DNA from: Trichobilharzia szidati
Taxonomy: Eukaryota; Platyhelminthes; Trematoda; Strigeidida; Schistosomatidae
Reading direction: 5' to 3'
Length of the DNA stretch: 64,000 bases
Assembly: GCA_944472155.2 (NCBI GenBank)
Contig: OX235271.1
Span: 28,032,977 to 28,096,976 of the forward strand
The first letter of the stretch is position 1. Every line of letters starts with the position of its first letter. The notes under the pieces were generated by a model, which made no database searches, had not been told where the DNA came from, and saw only the letters and a program-made list of their open reading frames with translations. A program made the translations under genes and the position numbers. Below are positions 52,890-63,234 of the stretch, in pieces.

Positions 52890-53120
52890 ATTTAATTGGT
52901 GGATGGTGACTAGCAGTGGAATCCAGGATGCGCAATTAGTCCTATTTGCGACTTGTCATCTGGATGTACCTTCATTTCTCAGTGAGTGATGGTGTTCCCA
53001 CCGAGGCTCGAACCCAGTGCCCATAGTTTCCAACGTCAAAGCGTTATCCACTAGACCACTTGAGCCACTTGAGCCACCTCTTGTGCAACGGGTGATATAT
53101 CGATTTAATTGAATTTTAGG
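52890..53120 (-). repeat. SINE-1 (Sm-alpha-like) copy with tRNA-like head
   Basis: Minus strand, in order: tcaagtggtctagtggataa (A-box region), gggttcgagcctcggtgg (B box, plus strand near 53001-53020), cactcactgagaaatg, hammerhead-like fold (52921-52965), ggattccactgctagtcacc and the 3' end at about 52890. The best tRNA-like head in the window. Confidence 0.75.
52921..52965 (-). ncRNA. Hammerhead ribozyme candidate, SINE-1 class
   Basis: Perfect 6 bp stem I ATCCAG/CTGGAT, ATGACAA for the core box, stem II partly mutated, CTAA for GAAA, TGCGCA stem III, ATC cleavage triplet. Two core changes, so likely dead. Confidence 0.55.
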
Positions 53121-53460
53121 TTTTTCCCGTCGATTGATTGGACCGAAGTGCTCGGTCTCAGGTTGACATGTCGGCTTCTTGAGCAGATGGGCACTGGGTT
53201 CGAGCCTCGGTGGGAACATCATCACTGACTGAGAAATGCAGGTACATCCAGATGACGAGTCCCAAATAGGACGAGATGCGCATCCTGGATTACACTGCTA
53301 GTCACCATCCACCAATTAAATTCTAATTACATGCCCAAACATCGTTGAAGCATCTGCACAAGAAGCCAACATGTCAACTTAAGATCGAGCACTTCGGTCC
53401 AATCAATCAATTGACGGGAAAATCTCAAATTCAATTAAATGTTAATTACTGTTCGACATC
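53121..53460 (+). repeat. SINE-1 copy, plus strand, and flank
   Basis: gggttcgagcctcggtggga (B box, 53190-53210), hammerhead-like fold (53246-53290), tagtcaccatccaccaatt to about 53325, then sequence that returns the 53115-53165 segment inverted (gacgggaaaatctcaaattc). Forms an inverted arrangement with the minus copy. Confidence 0.7.
53246..53290 (+). ncRNA. Hammerhead ribozyme candidate, SINE-1 (Sm-alpha) class, best copy
   Basis: Stem I ATCCAG (53246-53251)/CTGGAT (53285-53290), core ATGACGA (CTGANGA with the first base changed), stem II GTCC...GGAC with loop CAAATA, GAGA for GAAA, stem III TGCGCA, cleavage triplet ATC. Same order and nearly the same text as the Sm-alpha ribozyme. The two core changes should reduce or abolish self-cleavage. 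Confidence 0.7.
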
Positions 53461-53649
53461 TGTGGAAACCGGAGTATGAGTCTGGTCTATTCGTGACTAA
53501 TCAGGGGGGGGATGTTCCTAAATCTCAGTCAATGATGGGTATTCTCATGGGATTCAACTGATGCTCCCATCAATAAAATAAATGACACCTACTATCACTG
53601 ATGATATTCCTAATGGTGATTGACTGGAACACATGGAGGAGGGTCGTTG
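53461..53649. other. No feature recognised
   Basis: Unassigned spacer. Confidence 0.4.
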
Positions 53650-54090
53650 GGAGCGAGGAAACAGGAATATGTTAGACTGACTAGAAGATAATTTCGACTT
53701 CCCCGATGGTTAATAGCCTGATGTCACACATATATGAAGGTCTGGAGGCGAAAACAAACAGGTTGGCAGAAGAAGCAAAGAAAAGAGAAATTCAAATGAA
53801 GAAAGAGGTGATGAAGACACCTTATCACTGTCAACAAAAACAAGTGCCACTCGGCACCAGTGGGAGAAATCTGACGGAAGTCACCTCTTTCACTGCAGAC
53901 AGAGTGGATGAGGATGCTCTAGAGTGGAAGCCAAATGAAATGCGATGAAGTGGGCGTCTGCATGTAATATGGATAAAACTGTGTGAAGAGATAATGGAAG
54001 TTTATAAGCAATCATGGAACTAGCTAAAAGAGACTCCTGAGAACCAAGTGTATAGAAGATATTCTGCAGAAGGTCTATTTTAGACTCGGG
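53650..54090 (+). repeat. LINE-B fragment (degenerate)
   Basis: LEAKTNRLAEEAKK near 53735-53780 recalls MQAKSNKLAEEAS of LINE-B, followed by VMKTPYHCQQKQ and NLTEVTSFTA. Then a gap to the 3' end near 54080. Confidence 0.6.
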
Positions 54091-54103
54091 GCCCAAGGGA
54101 ATA

Positions 54104-54135
54104 ATATATATATATATGTATATACATATATATAT
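54104..54135. repeat. AT/GTAT microsatellite
   Basis: tatatatatatatgtatata-type run. Confidence 0.8.
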
Positions 54136-54189
54136 GATATAATTTTATTGTCAGGTGGACTTACATTTTATTTAGTAATTCCATATTGG

Positions 54190-54400
54190 ATCACGAACCA
54201 ATCTAAATTAGGGAACAGTCGGAAATCAGGGTATACTCGGCAGTTGTTGCGTCCTCGTTTAGGACTCCTCGGCTTTAGGCACCTGCCTATTCGTCGGAGA
54301 TGGAATTCAGAGCCTTCAGGTTACAATTTAAGCCTACTAACCATCCATCCAGTGGGTATTAGCCCATGTATTCTAACTTCTGTCATTTCGCGATATATAC
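54190..54400 (-). repeat. SINE-2 copy (degenerate)
   Basis: Plus: actcggcagttgttgcgtcc, aggactcctcggc, gatggaattcagagccttca, accatccatccagtgggtat. Reversed, it gives GAGTCC/GGACGCAACA in the hammerhead region. Confidence 0.55.
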
Positions 54401-55009
54401 AGTGTCACTGTAGGCCTGCTTTATAACTTGGGGGTCCTGGGTTTGGTCACTTAGCCAAATAATACACGATGGTAATATTCTTGGGTTTCAGTCAGTAGAC
54501 AAGCCCGCTTAAATTAATTATGAGGTGTTCGACTCTGTGGAGATTTGGTTCACTTTTTCATCAACAGCCACTTGATCTGAGCTTCTAGACTCATCAGCAG
54601 TTCATAATGAAGATCATTTGAGGTACTGTAGAATTCCTCCAATATAAAAGACAAAAGGGCCTTTTAGTGTCTCTTGGTTCACGTTGATTTTTCAGTTTTT
54701 ATTTAATGTTTTGACCAAAGTCACTTATTTCTGTTGCAAATTAGCAGTCAGTATTACTATTTGTTCTGAAGGAAAACTGAAGTCTACACCACTGATTTTA
54801 AGGGTTTGTGAAATTCGTCGCACTCTGTTTCAGGCTCTAATTGATTTCTATAGGAGTGAGTTGGGTTTCCTAGTCGACTGACAGTTGAAACAACCTACGC
54901 TTTTACACCGATCCTAGATTGTTTGAGAGATGTGTCTAAATTAGGTGAATGATTAGAAAGGCAAAAAAGACCTTCATTAATAAATGAAATCAATTTGAAA
55001 ATCCGGTGC
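54401..55009. other. No recognised feature
   Basis: The plus frame 54684-54881 (VLTKVTYFCCKLAVSITICS, RRTLFQALIDFYRSELGF) has no known domain and reads like chance or a lost exon. Confidence 0.4.
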
Positions 55010-55460
55010 ACTCAGCGCATAAAGAAGAAGATACGGTCAAGTTGATGAGTACTTCCAGATTGTTCAGAGACTTAGCATACACGTCTCTGAAAGCATGTCC
55101 ATTAGACTGCAGACAGTCACCTTTGCTCGTTACTTGAAGATCAAATAGCTGACCAGAAAGGCTTAGCAACAAAGAACTCTGAGAACGAATCAACCAACAA
55201 AGTATCACCTAAAAAATACGGAGAAACAAATGGAGATGGATTGGACAGGCGCTTTGAGGAGACCATTAAGTGGCATTACACATACGGTCGGCTAGAATGG
55301 GGAATGACGATTTGTACATGAGTCCGAGGATGATATAGAGGAGAAAAGAGCTAATAGGTAATTCTGGAGTCAATTTGAAGAGGACTGTAGGGAACAGGAT
55401 GCAATAAAGATGTTCTCTTTAGGTCCTACACTCCGCTCGGAATCCATAGGAATAATAATA
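55010..55460 (+). repeat. LINE-B fragment (degenerate)
   Basis: acaaatggagatggattgga, cgctttgaggagaccattaa near 55230-55270 and the end ggaatccataggaataataa near 55439-55460. Confidence 0.55.
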
Positions 55461-55724
55461 AATGAGAAATCCATGAATGGAAGCTTATATATATCTCTCT
55501 GACTCTGTGTTTATTATAATAACAAATTACTTGTTTCTGTCTATCCTCACAGTGACAAAGTCACCAATACTCTTTTGAGGAATGTCTGTTTATTCATATG
55601 TAATGGATATCTAATATAGTAATTTGTAGGCTTGAATTTTATTTAGGTAAATAAATAAATACTAATAATAATTTCCTATAGTTTGGTTTGTATTGGTTAG
55701 TTTTGTTTTTACGAGTTGATCACG

Positions 55725-55990
55725 GATTGATATCAGTTAGAGAACCATTGAAAACCAACCCTGGAGTACTGCGCAGCTGTTTCATCCTAGTTTGGAAATC
55801 ATTGGCATTATGCACCTACTGTGGCTCGCTAGTGACTACTGGCTACAGGATGGAGTTCCCTGGGGTTCAAACTTAGGACCTTCCAGTCACAAGGCAAGCT
55901 CGTATACCATTCAGCCACTGGGACCCGATTCAATAGCTCATAGATTCTGGCTTCTACTAATTCCTGATCAACTCGTAACAACAAAACTAA
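55725..55990 (-). repeat. SINE-2 copy, minus strand
   Basis: gttagagaaccattgaaaac, gcagctgtttcatcctagtt, ggttcaaacttaggacctt and gtataccattcagccactgg: a reversed, fairly complete SINE-2. Confidence 0.65.
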
Positions 55991-56079
55991 CTCTTACAAA
56001 CCGAACTATAGAAAATTAATCTGATGCTCGCTAGTGACTTGCTACAGAATGGAGTTTCCTGGAGTTCTAGTGAGAAGTC

Positions 56080-56355
56080 ATGACCAGTGAGGTCCAATTG
56101 GATGTCACGTGTGAGGATGGATGTCCCACCAACGACAATGGTTGGGGTCACGCTAAATCACGAATCTGTAGAAGTTAGAATTCATTCGTCGGCCACTGAA
56201 TCGGATCCCAGTGGCTGTAACCTGAAGGTCCTTGGTTCGAACTCCACTGGATGTGTACTGCCGATGATTCCCAAACTAGTATGAAACAGCTGTCCAGTAC
56301 TCCAATGCTGGCTTTCAATGGTTCTCTAACTTATATCAATCCGTGTTCAACTAGT
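56080..56355 (+). repeat. SINE-2 copy with well-kept hammerhead stem
   Basis: tcccagtggctgtaacctga and ccttggttcgaactcc (56231-56245), then the fold at 56255-56300 and the 3' end to 56355. Confidence 0.7.
56255..56300 (+). ncRNA. Hammerhead ribozyme candidate, SINE-2 class (best core)
   Basis: GTACTG (56255-56260), CCGATGA (one change from CTGATGA), a degraded stem II, GAAA (56283-56286), CAGCTG stem III, GTC, CAGTAC (56295-56300). This copy shows the ancestral alignment: a full 7-nt core box directly after a 6 bp stem I. Confidence 0.6.
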
Positions 56356-56514
56356 AAAAACTAATAATAATTTACAGATTCTGACCTCTACAGGAATTTT
56401 GATTAGGCTGAATGTAGATGTCACCATAGGTTCATGGAAAACCAAGGAAAACTGGCTAGTCGTTCCATCTTTTTGTTAGCTAGGCTGAAGTAGATTGTCG
56501 ATGGTATCTCTCTA

Positions 56515-56660
56515 CTGTGAATTGATAGAAGTCGAAATTCGCATGTCACGGGGTCCCTAATCAGTGGCTGAATGATCAGTAATTCCTGAGTTAGACTCCT
56601 GGAGGAGGGATCATCGGTGAAACTGCTGGAAGGTCGAAAATTAGAATAAAACAGTAACTT
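56515..56660 (+). repeat. SINE-2 fragment (degenerate)
   Basis: ctaatcagtggctgaatgat and cctgagttagactcctgg correspond to the tRNA-like head; the rest is eroded. Confidence 0.45.
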
Positions 56661-57059
56661 TTTTCAGTCTATGACGCGATCTACACTGCAAAAAGTGTTT
56701 TTATTAGAACTTATTTCGCCTAGACACATTTTACATGTAAAAAGCTGTAAGCTACGTATGTGTATTGTCTGGCTATTGGTGATGACACGTAGTTGTTCAG
56801 AATAAATTAGGTTAGGCTGGATTCTCACCTGCAATCTGTTGATTGGAATTCGAGTGCTTAAATAAGCTTTTCACATTTCCACCTCAGTTTGAAAATGATG
56901 ATCAAATGTAGAACACTGAGATCCTAGTCAGAACAGTAGTCCAATAAAGCTTTCATTTCAGCTATCTAATATACCTGTCTACTTGTCATTTCAATGTTGT
57001 GTTTTTTATGTGTGTAACCGTCATTTCATTCTCACCTTACTGACTGCATCACTGAGTAT
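56661..57059. other. No feature recognised
   Basis: About 400 bases unassigned. Confidence 0.45.
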
Positions 57060-57272
57060 GTTTATTTTTTTAAATTTTAATTTTATTTTATTATAGCTTG
57101 ATTCCACACAGTATTTTGGTACAAGTATGAAATTTTCAGCGTGTGATATCGGTAGCCCAAATTTAGCAGGCTGACCATAGATATCAGGTGTGCGTCGGCG
57201 GGAGATCGAACCCCGGACCCTGTTCATGATCAGCGAGAGTCCTAACCGCTGTGCCACCGACGCACAGCGGTG
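57060..57272 (-). repeat. SINE-3 copy
   Basis: Minus: gcgtcggtggcacagcggtt, ggggttcgatctcccgcc (B box), then the same body as 19714-19911 and an A/T tail at 57060-57095. Nearly full length. Confidence 0.72.
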
Positions 57273-57279
57273 AATTCTA

Positions 57280-57912
57280 ATCGCGACAGATTAAATGGAA
57301 AGTGTCATTGAGTGGTCATTGGTTAAGTTATCTGATCATAAAGCTGAGCAATATGGAGGTTAGGCGTCGAGTGCTAGGTGGATGGGAGGGACAATCAATA
57401 GACAAGGTTGCGAAGTTACACTGATTGAGATGGTTATGATATGTGTTTCGCCTGCCTAGATATCACCTTCCTTGATGGGCAATGTTAGATGTCATAGGAT
57501 CGATGAGTGGTGGTCAAACAAAAACATGGCCTCATCAGTCAATGAAATCCACAACAGTAAGTGTAAGCCAGTCACGTAGGGAGGCATCGACTGGCCTCAT
57601 GGTTGGGGTCTTTGAGATGGTAGGAACCAATGAATGCTGGAGACAAGCGGCGATATGGCTCAAATTCCTCGTTCTCGATGACGGCGCAGATACATCAACT
57701 CCTTGGGATTTATAATTTCCGATAAAATTATATTGTTCTTCCATATTACTATTATCTTTGCCTCTGTCACATTTCTGTTTATTACCTCTCTTTTGAATCT
57801 CTCTTTACTTTCTTCTAATGCTTTATGTGCTGTATGTAGGGAGTGTGGCGATTTGAACTGCTTGACGTCTGTGCAAAGTTCGAAGTTGAAACTAGTCAGT
57901 CAGTCAGTCTAA
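57280..57912 (+). mobile_element. LINE-A copy 4, 3' end only
   Basis: ggaggttaggcgtcgagtgc at 57355, SGGQTKTWPHQSMKSTTVSV in frame 57482-57715, 3' UTR and a CAGT-type tail (57893-57910). The tail unit differs from CAGA of the other copies. Confidence 0.72.
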
Positions 57913-57929
57913 AATTATAGTAAACTACT

Positions 57930-59130
57930 AACACATACTAGGAGTACTTACTAGTCCACATTGGATTGCCCAACCACCAGCGTTTGCGATTGCAGTTATC
58001 AACGCTGCACGTGGTTCAAATCGGCTGAGAAAGCTAACCGCTGCTTACCGTACTCAGCAGTTCATAGATTATTTATTATTATTATTGTTCCCTTGGGTTC
58101 CTAGTGGAACATAGGGCTTCAACTGTACGTCTCCACTTGCTTCTGTCTTCTGCTGTACTTTCCATCTGCGTCCATGTTAGTCCATACTGTTTCAACTCTT
58201 CTTCACACGATCTCCCCCATGTCACCCTTGGACGTCCCACTCGCCGCTTCCCTTTCGGGTTCCACTGGAGCTATGGCCTGACGCGCGATGCCACCCAATT
58301 GCCTCCTCAGCCAGCGAGTGTCCAATCCATCTCCACTTTCTCCTGCATATTTGTTGGGCGATCACTTCTTGTTTTGTTTTTTCCAATACTTTCTTGTTTG
58401 TGATTCTTGAGTATAGAACGAAGACAGTTGTTGATAGAGGTCTGCAACAGGCTGTTGGAAATATTCTTTGTGACACACTGGCCAAGAAGAACTGACTGAC
58501 TTGACGTTTGTATTGAAAATCCGAATTTTGTTGTTGATGCAGACTGAGTGACGAAGTTTTCCAGATTGGTTTCAGGTTGATGAATGGGTTTCTCGCCTTC
58601 CCGATTCTCGCTTGATTTGACATCCTCGTCCGTTCCTCGTGTAGTTGAGACAATGCTCCCTAGATAAGTGAGTGAATGAAGTAACCTCTTTCAAACCCTC
58701 CCGTTGATGGTGATTGGCGTTGGATGTTGCTGTTGTTGTTGTTGTTGGTTGGTTCTTTTCATAACCTCCGTCTTGTGTATGTTCACCTGGAGTCCTGTCT
58801 TTGCCTCTTCTTCGACCAGTTTGTCGGTTTTCGCTTGTAAGTCTTCGATCTTGTAGTTCATAGATTACAATCTGAATATTCAGAGTTGATTACACTGATG
58901 TCATCATGTGTGCATCTATTGTGCAATGGCCAACCACTCACGTGTTCCATGTTCATTACCACCCGACACACTTCTAAGCCTGGCCCATCTTATTAGTCCG
59001 TAGTAAGCCCGGAAAACAGGAAAGTTTGAGTGTTAGTGGCTGGTTAACCCACCACCGCATTCAAACCACAATACTACTGCTACTGAAACATCAGAAATCT
59101 TGAAGCCGCATATCCCTCTCGGAATATGAA
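57930..59130 (+). repeat. Repeat R4, split by LINE-B2
   Basis: 57930-58071 and 58868-59130 flank the LINE-B2 insertion. cacgtggttcaaatcgg near 58008 is B-box-like; agtaagcccggaaaacagg at 59004 matches 52.74 kb. Confidence 0.5.
58072..58854 (-). mobile_element. LINE-B2 truncated copy with perfect 13 bp TSD
   Basis: Flanked by agttcatagatta (58059-58071 and 58855-58867). The 3' end lies at 58072 (AAT repeats, then ccttgggttcctagtgg). Frame 58222-58653 keeps RTRMSNQARIGKARNPFINL, KPIWKTSSLSLHQQQNSDFQ and RKWRWIGHSLAEEAIGW of the C-terminal domain. Its 5' start matches that of the 15.56 kb copy within a few bases. Confidence 0.8.
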
Positions 59131-59264
59131 GCAATTAGAACTGTTTTTCAGTGTCACCATGTTTAACAGTACTACAGTGTAGAACAAAAACATACTGACG
59201 CCAGTAATCTGCAACTACTATTTTTCAAGTATTTGTTTTTTAGGAATTTAGTTTGATTGGTTGG
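59131..59264. other. No feature recognised
   Basis: Short unassigned spacer. Confidence 0.4.
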
Positions 59265-59635
59265 AAGATTTCATCATGAGCGCCTGGCCCTATTCAGACA
59301 GTTAACCTGGGCTTCTAGTGAGAAGCCGTGACTAGTAGGGTACAGTAGGTTGAAGATGAGGCAGTAACTCATCGAAGAAGACATTGCGAAGTGGTCGTGC
59401 TATGTCATCAATTCTTGGCAGAAGTTAGAATTCATGGCATGGCCACTGGATTGGGTCCCAGTGGCTTCTGAATGGTTTACAAGCTCGCTAGACTTGTGAC
59501 CAGGAAGTCCTGGGTTCGAACCGTGGCGGTGGGTGAGTACTGATGAAGGGCCCTAAACAAGGACGAAACAGCTGTGCAATGGTTCTCTAACTGATGTCAT
59601 TTCACGATGAAATCCTCCATCCAACCATATTTTTC
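59265..59635 (+). repeat. SINE-2 copy, full length with small deletion
   Basis: gggtcccagtggcttctgaa and ccctgggttcgaaccg-like B box near 59508-59522, gagtactgatgaagggccct, aaggacgaaacagctgtgca. The 3' strand of hammerhead stem I is lost by a deletion of about 20 bases after the cleavage site. Confidence 0.68.
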
Positions 59636-59639
59636 ACAC

Positions 59640-60003
59640 GATTAGTTATGATTTCAAAACGGAAAGACGATGTATCTATCCATTCAATTGCTCATGTAAA
59701 GCAAGTTATAGTGACAGTTGCTTTAAGAGGAACGTGTTTCGTACTCGAGAACACCTTTCAGTTTGGCTTAATAAGTGTGTGGTAGAAACCATGACCCAGA
59801 AGGGTCATAAGCCTACTATTGAAGAATCCTTTCCTATTAGTAATCATATACAAAATAAACAGCCAAAAGCCCTTAGGCAACGAATTCTGCAATTGTCAGT
59901 GGTCACTGAGATTTGCTTAAAACAATTGAAGCTCTGGTTGTCGAAGAAACATGTTCGACCACTATTACTACCCTCGTCTTTTGTGGAGCCAAAAAATTCA
60001 TAA
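59640..60003 (+). pseudogene. PLE GIY-YIG endonuclease region (separate lineage)
   Basis: CIYPFNCSCKASYSDSCFKRN, VFRTREHLSVWLNKCV, then SFPISNHIQNKQPKALRQRI and LSKKHVRPLLLPSSF. The position of YIG reads YSD, so the nuclease centre is lost, and the two halves are in different frames. Confidence 0.65.
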
Positions 60004-60054
60004 ATTCTGTGTTACCATCTTTTCTAATTTATCTGGAATTCACTTCAGTGTTAT

Positions 60055-62665
60055 TATTACTATATTATTGTTTCCTTTAATTCCTAGAGGAACATAGGGC
60101 TTCAGCAGTGCAACCTCATTGCGTTCCGTTCTCTGCTAGAGTCTTCACCTGGCTCCATGTCTGTCCACACGCTTTAAATTCCTCTTCACATCACCTCCTC
60201 CAAGTCACCCACCCTCGAACTGACGACCAACTCGTCGCTTCCTTTTCGGGTTCCACTCGAGTAATGGCTTGTCTAGTGATGTCACTTGATGGTTTGTTTC
60301 CTCAGAGTATGGCCAGCCAATCCATCTCCCTCCATTTCTTCCTGCCTATTTGTTTCACAATCAGTTCCTGCTGTGTTGGTTCGCTCATTGCCAGAGATCT
60401 CTGTTGCTGATCTTCTCTGGTCATTCATCTGATCTTGAGTAGTGAGTAGAGACAACTGTTAACGAAGGTCTGTAGTTTGTTTGAGATGCTCTTTATGACG
60501 CGCAGTGCAAGTCTCTGATCCATATCGTAAGTAGCACTGACTGACTTCACATTGGAGTTGAAAATCCGGATCTTATCCTCATTTTCATGCTGAGTGTTGT
60601 TGACCTCCACACAGACTTGAGAGTTGTGAAAGCTTGTCTTGCTTTTCCGATTCTCGCTTTGATACCCTCGTCAGTTCCACTGGCCTGTAGTTGAAACGAT
60701 GCTTCCTGGATGGGTAGGTAAAAGAGGTTTCTTTCAGGTTCCTCCCATTTATACTGGTTGATTGTTGTCTGTTGTTGTTGCTGTTGGTGGTGTTGCCCAG
60801 GAATCTTCATCACCTCTGTTTTCTCTATGTTCACCTGAAGTCCTATCTTTGATGCTTCGTGTGCCAGCTTGTTGCTTTTCGCTTGCATATCTTCCAGTTT
60901 GTGGGAAATCAGACATATATCATCGGCGAAGTCCAGGTCCTCCAAGTTGGTTTTTTGTGTAAGTCCATTTTATGCCTGTTCCCTCATTGCCCACTGTTTG
61001 TCGCATTATCCAGTCTAGTGCAATCAGGAAAATCATTGGCGATAGTAGCAGCCTTGTCTCACTCTTGTCTTTACTTCGAAGGATTCCGTAAGTTTCCGGT
61101 TGTGGATTACTTGGCATGCAGCATTGTCGTACAGCTGTTGGATGAGATGTATAATTGTCGGTGGTATCCCGTAGTAGCGAAGTAGTTTCCAAATCACCTC
61201 TCGATCGACGCTGTCGAAGGCCTTTTGAAAGTGGGTGAAGTTGAGATAGAGAGGTGACTGCCATTCCAAGCTTTGCTCAATGATGACCCGTAATGTGGCG
61301 ATCTGATCAATGTATGACTTGTTTCTCCTGAATCCAGCCTGTTCCGGTCGAAGTTTTTCATCCAGGGCATGTTTGATTCTCTCCAGGATGATGCGGCTTA
61401 GTATTTTGCTTGGGACAGACAGCGGCATAACGCCGTGCCAGTTCTTGCATTGACTTAGGTCTCCTTTCTTTGGTAGTTTGAATAAGTATCCTTTCTCCCA
61501 ATCCTCGGGTACTTTGCCTTCTTTCCACACCTTCTCCAGTAGTGGCGTCATCAAGTCCGCAGTTGTCTCTGGATCAATTTTCAATGCGTCTGCTGGGATT
61601 CTATCTGGTCCTGCTGCTTTTCCAGCTTTTAGCATCTTGATTGCCTTCAGGACTGCTGATTTCGTCGGAGGGTTGGTGTTCACTGGTAGCTCTGTCTCCG
61701 TCGTTGGTATTGTTGGGCGCGTTGTAGGTGTTGGTCGATTTAGGAGTCTTTTGAAGTGTTCAGCCCAGTGTTTCCTTTGCTCCACTTCTTTGGTGAGTGA
61801 CTTTCTATTGTCATCCTTTATCGGCTTAATTTGTGTCAAACGTTTGCACGATAGGTACCTAGTAGTTTGGTAGAGTGTTGCGAGGTCTCCTTTGCCTGCA
61901 GCTTGTTCTGTTTCACTTGCCATGGTTTCATAATACTTTCTTTTGTCTTCTCTGGCACTCTTCTTTACCCTTTTGTTCAGTGTTTTGTAGCTTGCATTCA
62001 ACTCCTGGTTTTGTTGCTCATCGGTGCACTGGAGAATCTTTTGTTTCACCATCCTTCTCTCTTTCATCAGTCTCCAAGTGTCCGTAGTGAGCCACTGTTT
62101 GTCCTGTCTCCTCTTTCTGCCTAGAACTTCCAGGCAGGTCTGACTCCCCACTGTTTTCAAGTTGTTCCATTGCTTTTCGCTGACCTCTTCGCCAGTGTTG
62201 GTTTGTGTCTCGGCTTTGTCCTTTATGCTTGCAGTGAAGATGTCCTTTGTGTCCTGGTCCTTCATTTTTTGAGTGTTGAACTTGGCTTGTGGTCTATCTG
62301 CAGCTCCTGTTTCTCTGAAAGCTTTTAATTTGATTTGGATTGTCCCCTGTACGAGGTAGTGGTCTGAGCCAACGTCTGCTCCTCCTCTTACTTTTGTGTC
62401 CAGTAGGTTGCGCCTCCACTTCCTTGAGATTGAGATGAAGTCAATTTGGTTTTTGGTTCGCCCATCTGGTGACACCCATGTAGCCTTATGGATATCCTTG
62501 TGTTTGTATATGCTGCCACCAATCACTAGTTCATTGAAGGCGCAGAAGTCGGAGAAGAGTTCTCCGTTTTCTTTCATTTCTCCGAGAGCTTCTCTACCCA
62601 TGATGAGTTCCCTTCCTGTGTTGTCTGGTCCCAGTTTGGCGTTCATGTCTTCCATCAGTATTTAA
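60055..62665 (-). mobile_element. LINE-B, longest copy: endonuclease, RT and 3' tail
   Basis: 3' tail at 60055-60075 (AAT type), C-terminal region 60090-60620, RT and endonuclease to 62655. The first part of the endonuclease is missing; 62665 abuts another LINE-B fragment in opposite orientation. Confidence 0.8.
60547..62655 (-). pseudogene. LINE-B endonuclease-reverse transcriptase, frameshifted
   Basis: A 540-residue frame (61033-62655). Endonuclease: DMNAKLGPDNTGRE (residues 3-15), KNQIDF (68-73), SDH catalytic end (97-99); the Gly usually preceding DMN is Glu. RT: GKAAGPDRIPADALK, NWHGVMPLSVPSKILSRII, QAGFRRNKSYIDQI, then FTHFQKAFDSVDRE where the motif A Asp reads His, and TRVRQGCYYRQ at the end. 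A frameshift near 61045 moves motif C, DFADDICLISHKLEDM, into frame 60547-60945. The protein would nick DNA and copy LINE RNA onto it. Inactive here. Confidence 0.82.
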
Positions 62666-62674
62666 ATGTCGCCG

Positions 62675-62910
62675 TCTGGAATTACGCTCAGTGCAGGTTA
62701 TTGCTCGAGTGGAATCCCGATGGGAAGCAACTAGTGGACCATCGGTGCGAAGGTGACATGTAGAAATTAGCGTGGCGAGGAGGAGATGAGCGATTATGGT
62801 CAGTCGTGGAGTTACCCATCTGAAGAGGACGGCAGAAAACAGAACAAAGTGGAGATGTGTTGCTGAAGCCCTATATTCCACTTGGAACTCAAGGCATTAA
62901 AAAAGGCAAT
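62675..62910 (+). repeat. LINE-B 3' fragment, opposite orientation
   Basis: ctcgagtggaatcccgatgg near 62706, then gaagccctatattccacttg (62865-62884) and an AAT-type tail. Tail-out inverted to the long copy. Confidence 0.55.
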
Positions 62911-62980
62911 AATATAACTGTAGAACCTGATAGGAAGAAGTTGTCGAAAAGGGATATTCTTTGTTCACTAATCTAGAATT
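62911..62980 (+). repeat. PLE-1-type terminus fragment
   Basis: Consists of the hammerhead-like fold at 62933-62966 and a few flanking bases. Confidence 0.45.
62933..62966 (+). ncRNA. Hammerhead ribozyme candidate, GAAC/GTTC stem
   Basis: GAAC (62933-62936), CTGATAG, short region ending GTC, GAAA, AGGGATATTCTT hairpin, T, GTTC (62963-62966). Same stem type as 9372-9415. Confidence 0.5.
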
Positions 62981-63230
62981 CTAGAATTATTAAGTTGCTT
63001 TTTTTTCACTATGCAGTGTTATAGATTTCAAATCATTTTTGTCATTCAAAGTCTTCAATAATTTACTGAAAATATTAAGAACAACTCAAATTGATTTTCG
63101 ATGACTGACACATTTCAAATAATGTAGTCAACTAAGTGCATGCATCACTTAATTTGACCTAATTATGGCCCTTTGGTTTTCAGTATATACTTCAAATTTG
63201 ATTTTGATTTTAGATCCTAAAATAGTCATA
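62981..63230. other. No feature recognised
   Basis: AT-rich spacer. Confidence 0.45.
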
Positions 63231-63234
63231 GTTA

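Noticed and set aside
54684..54881. Plus frame as a host exon
   Set aside because: No splice-site context, domain or repeat support; kept as unassigned.
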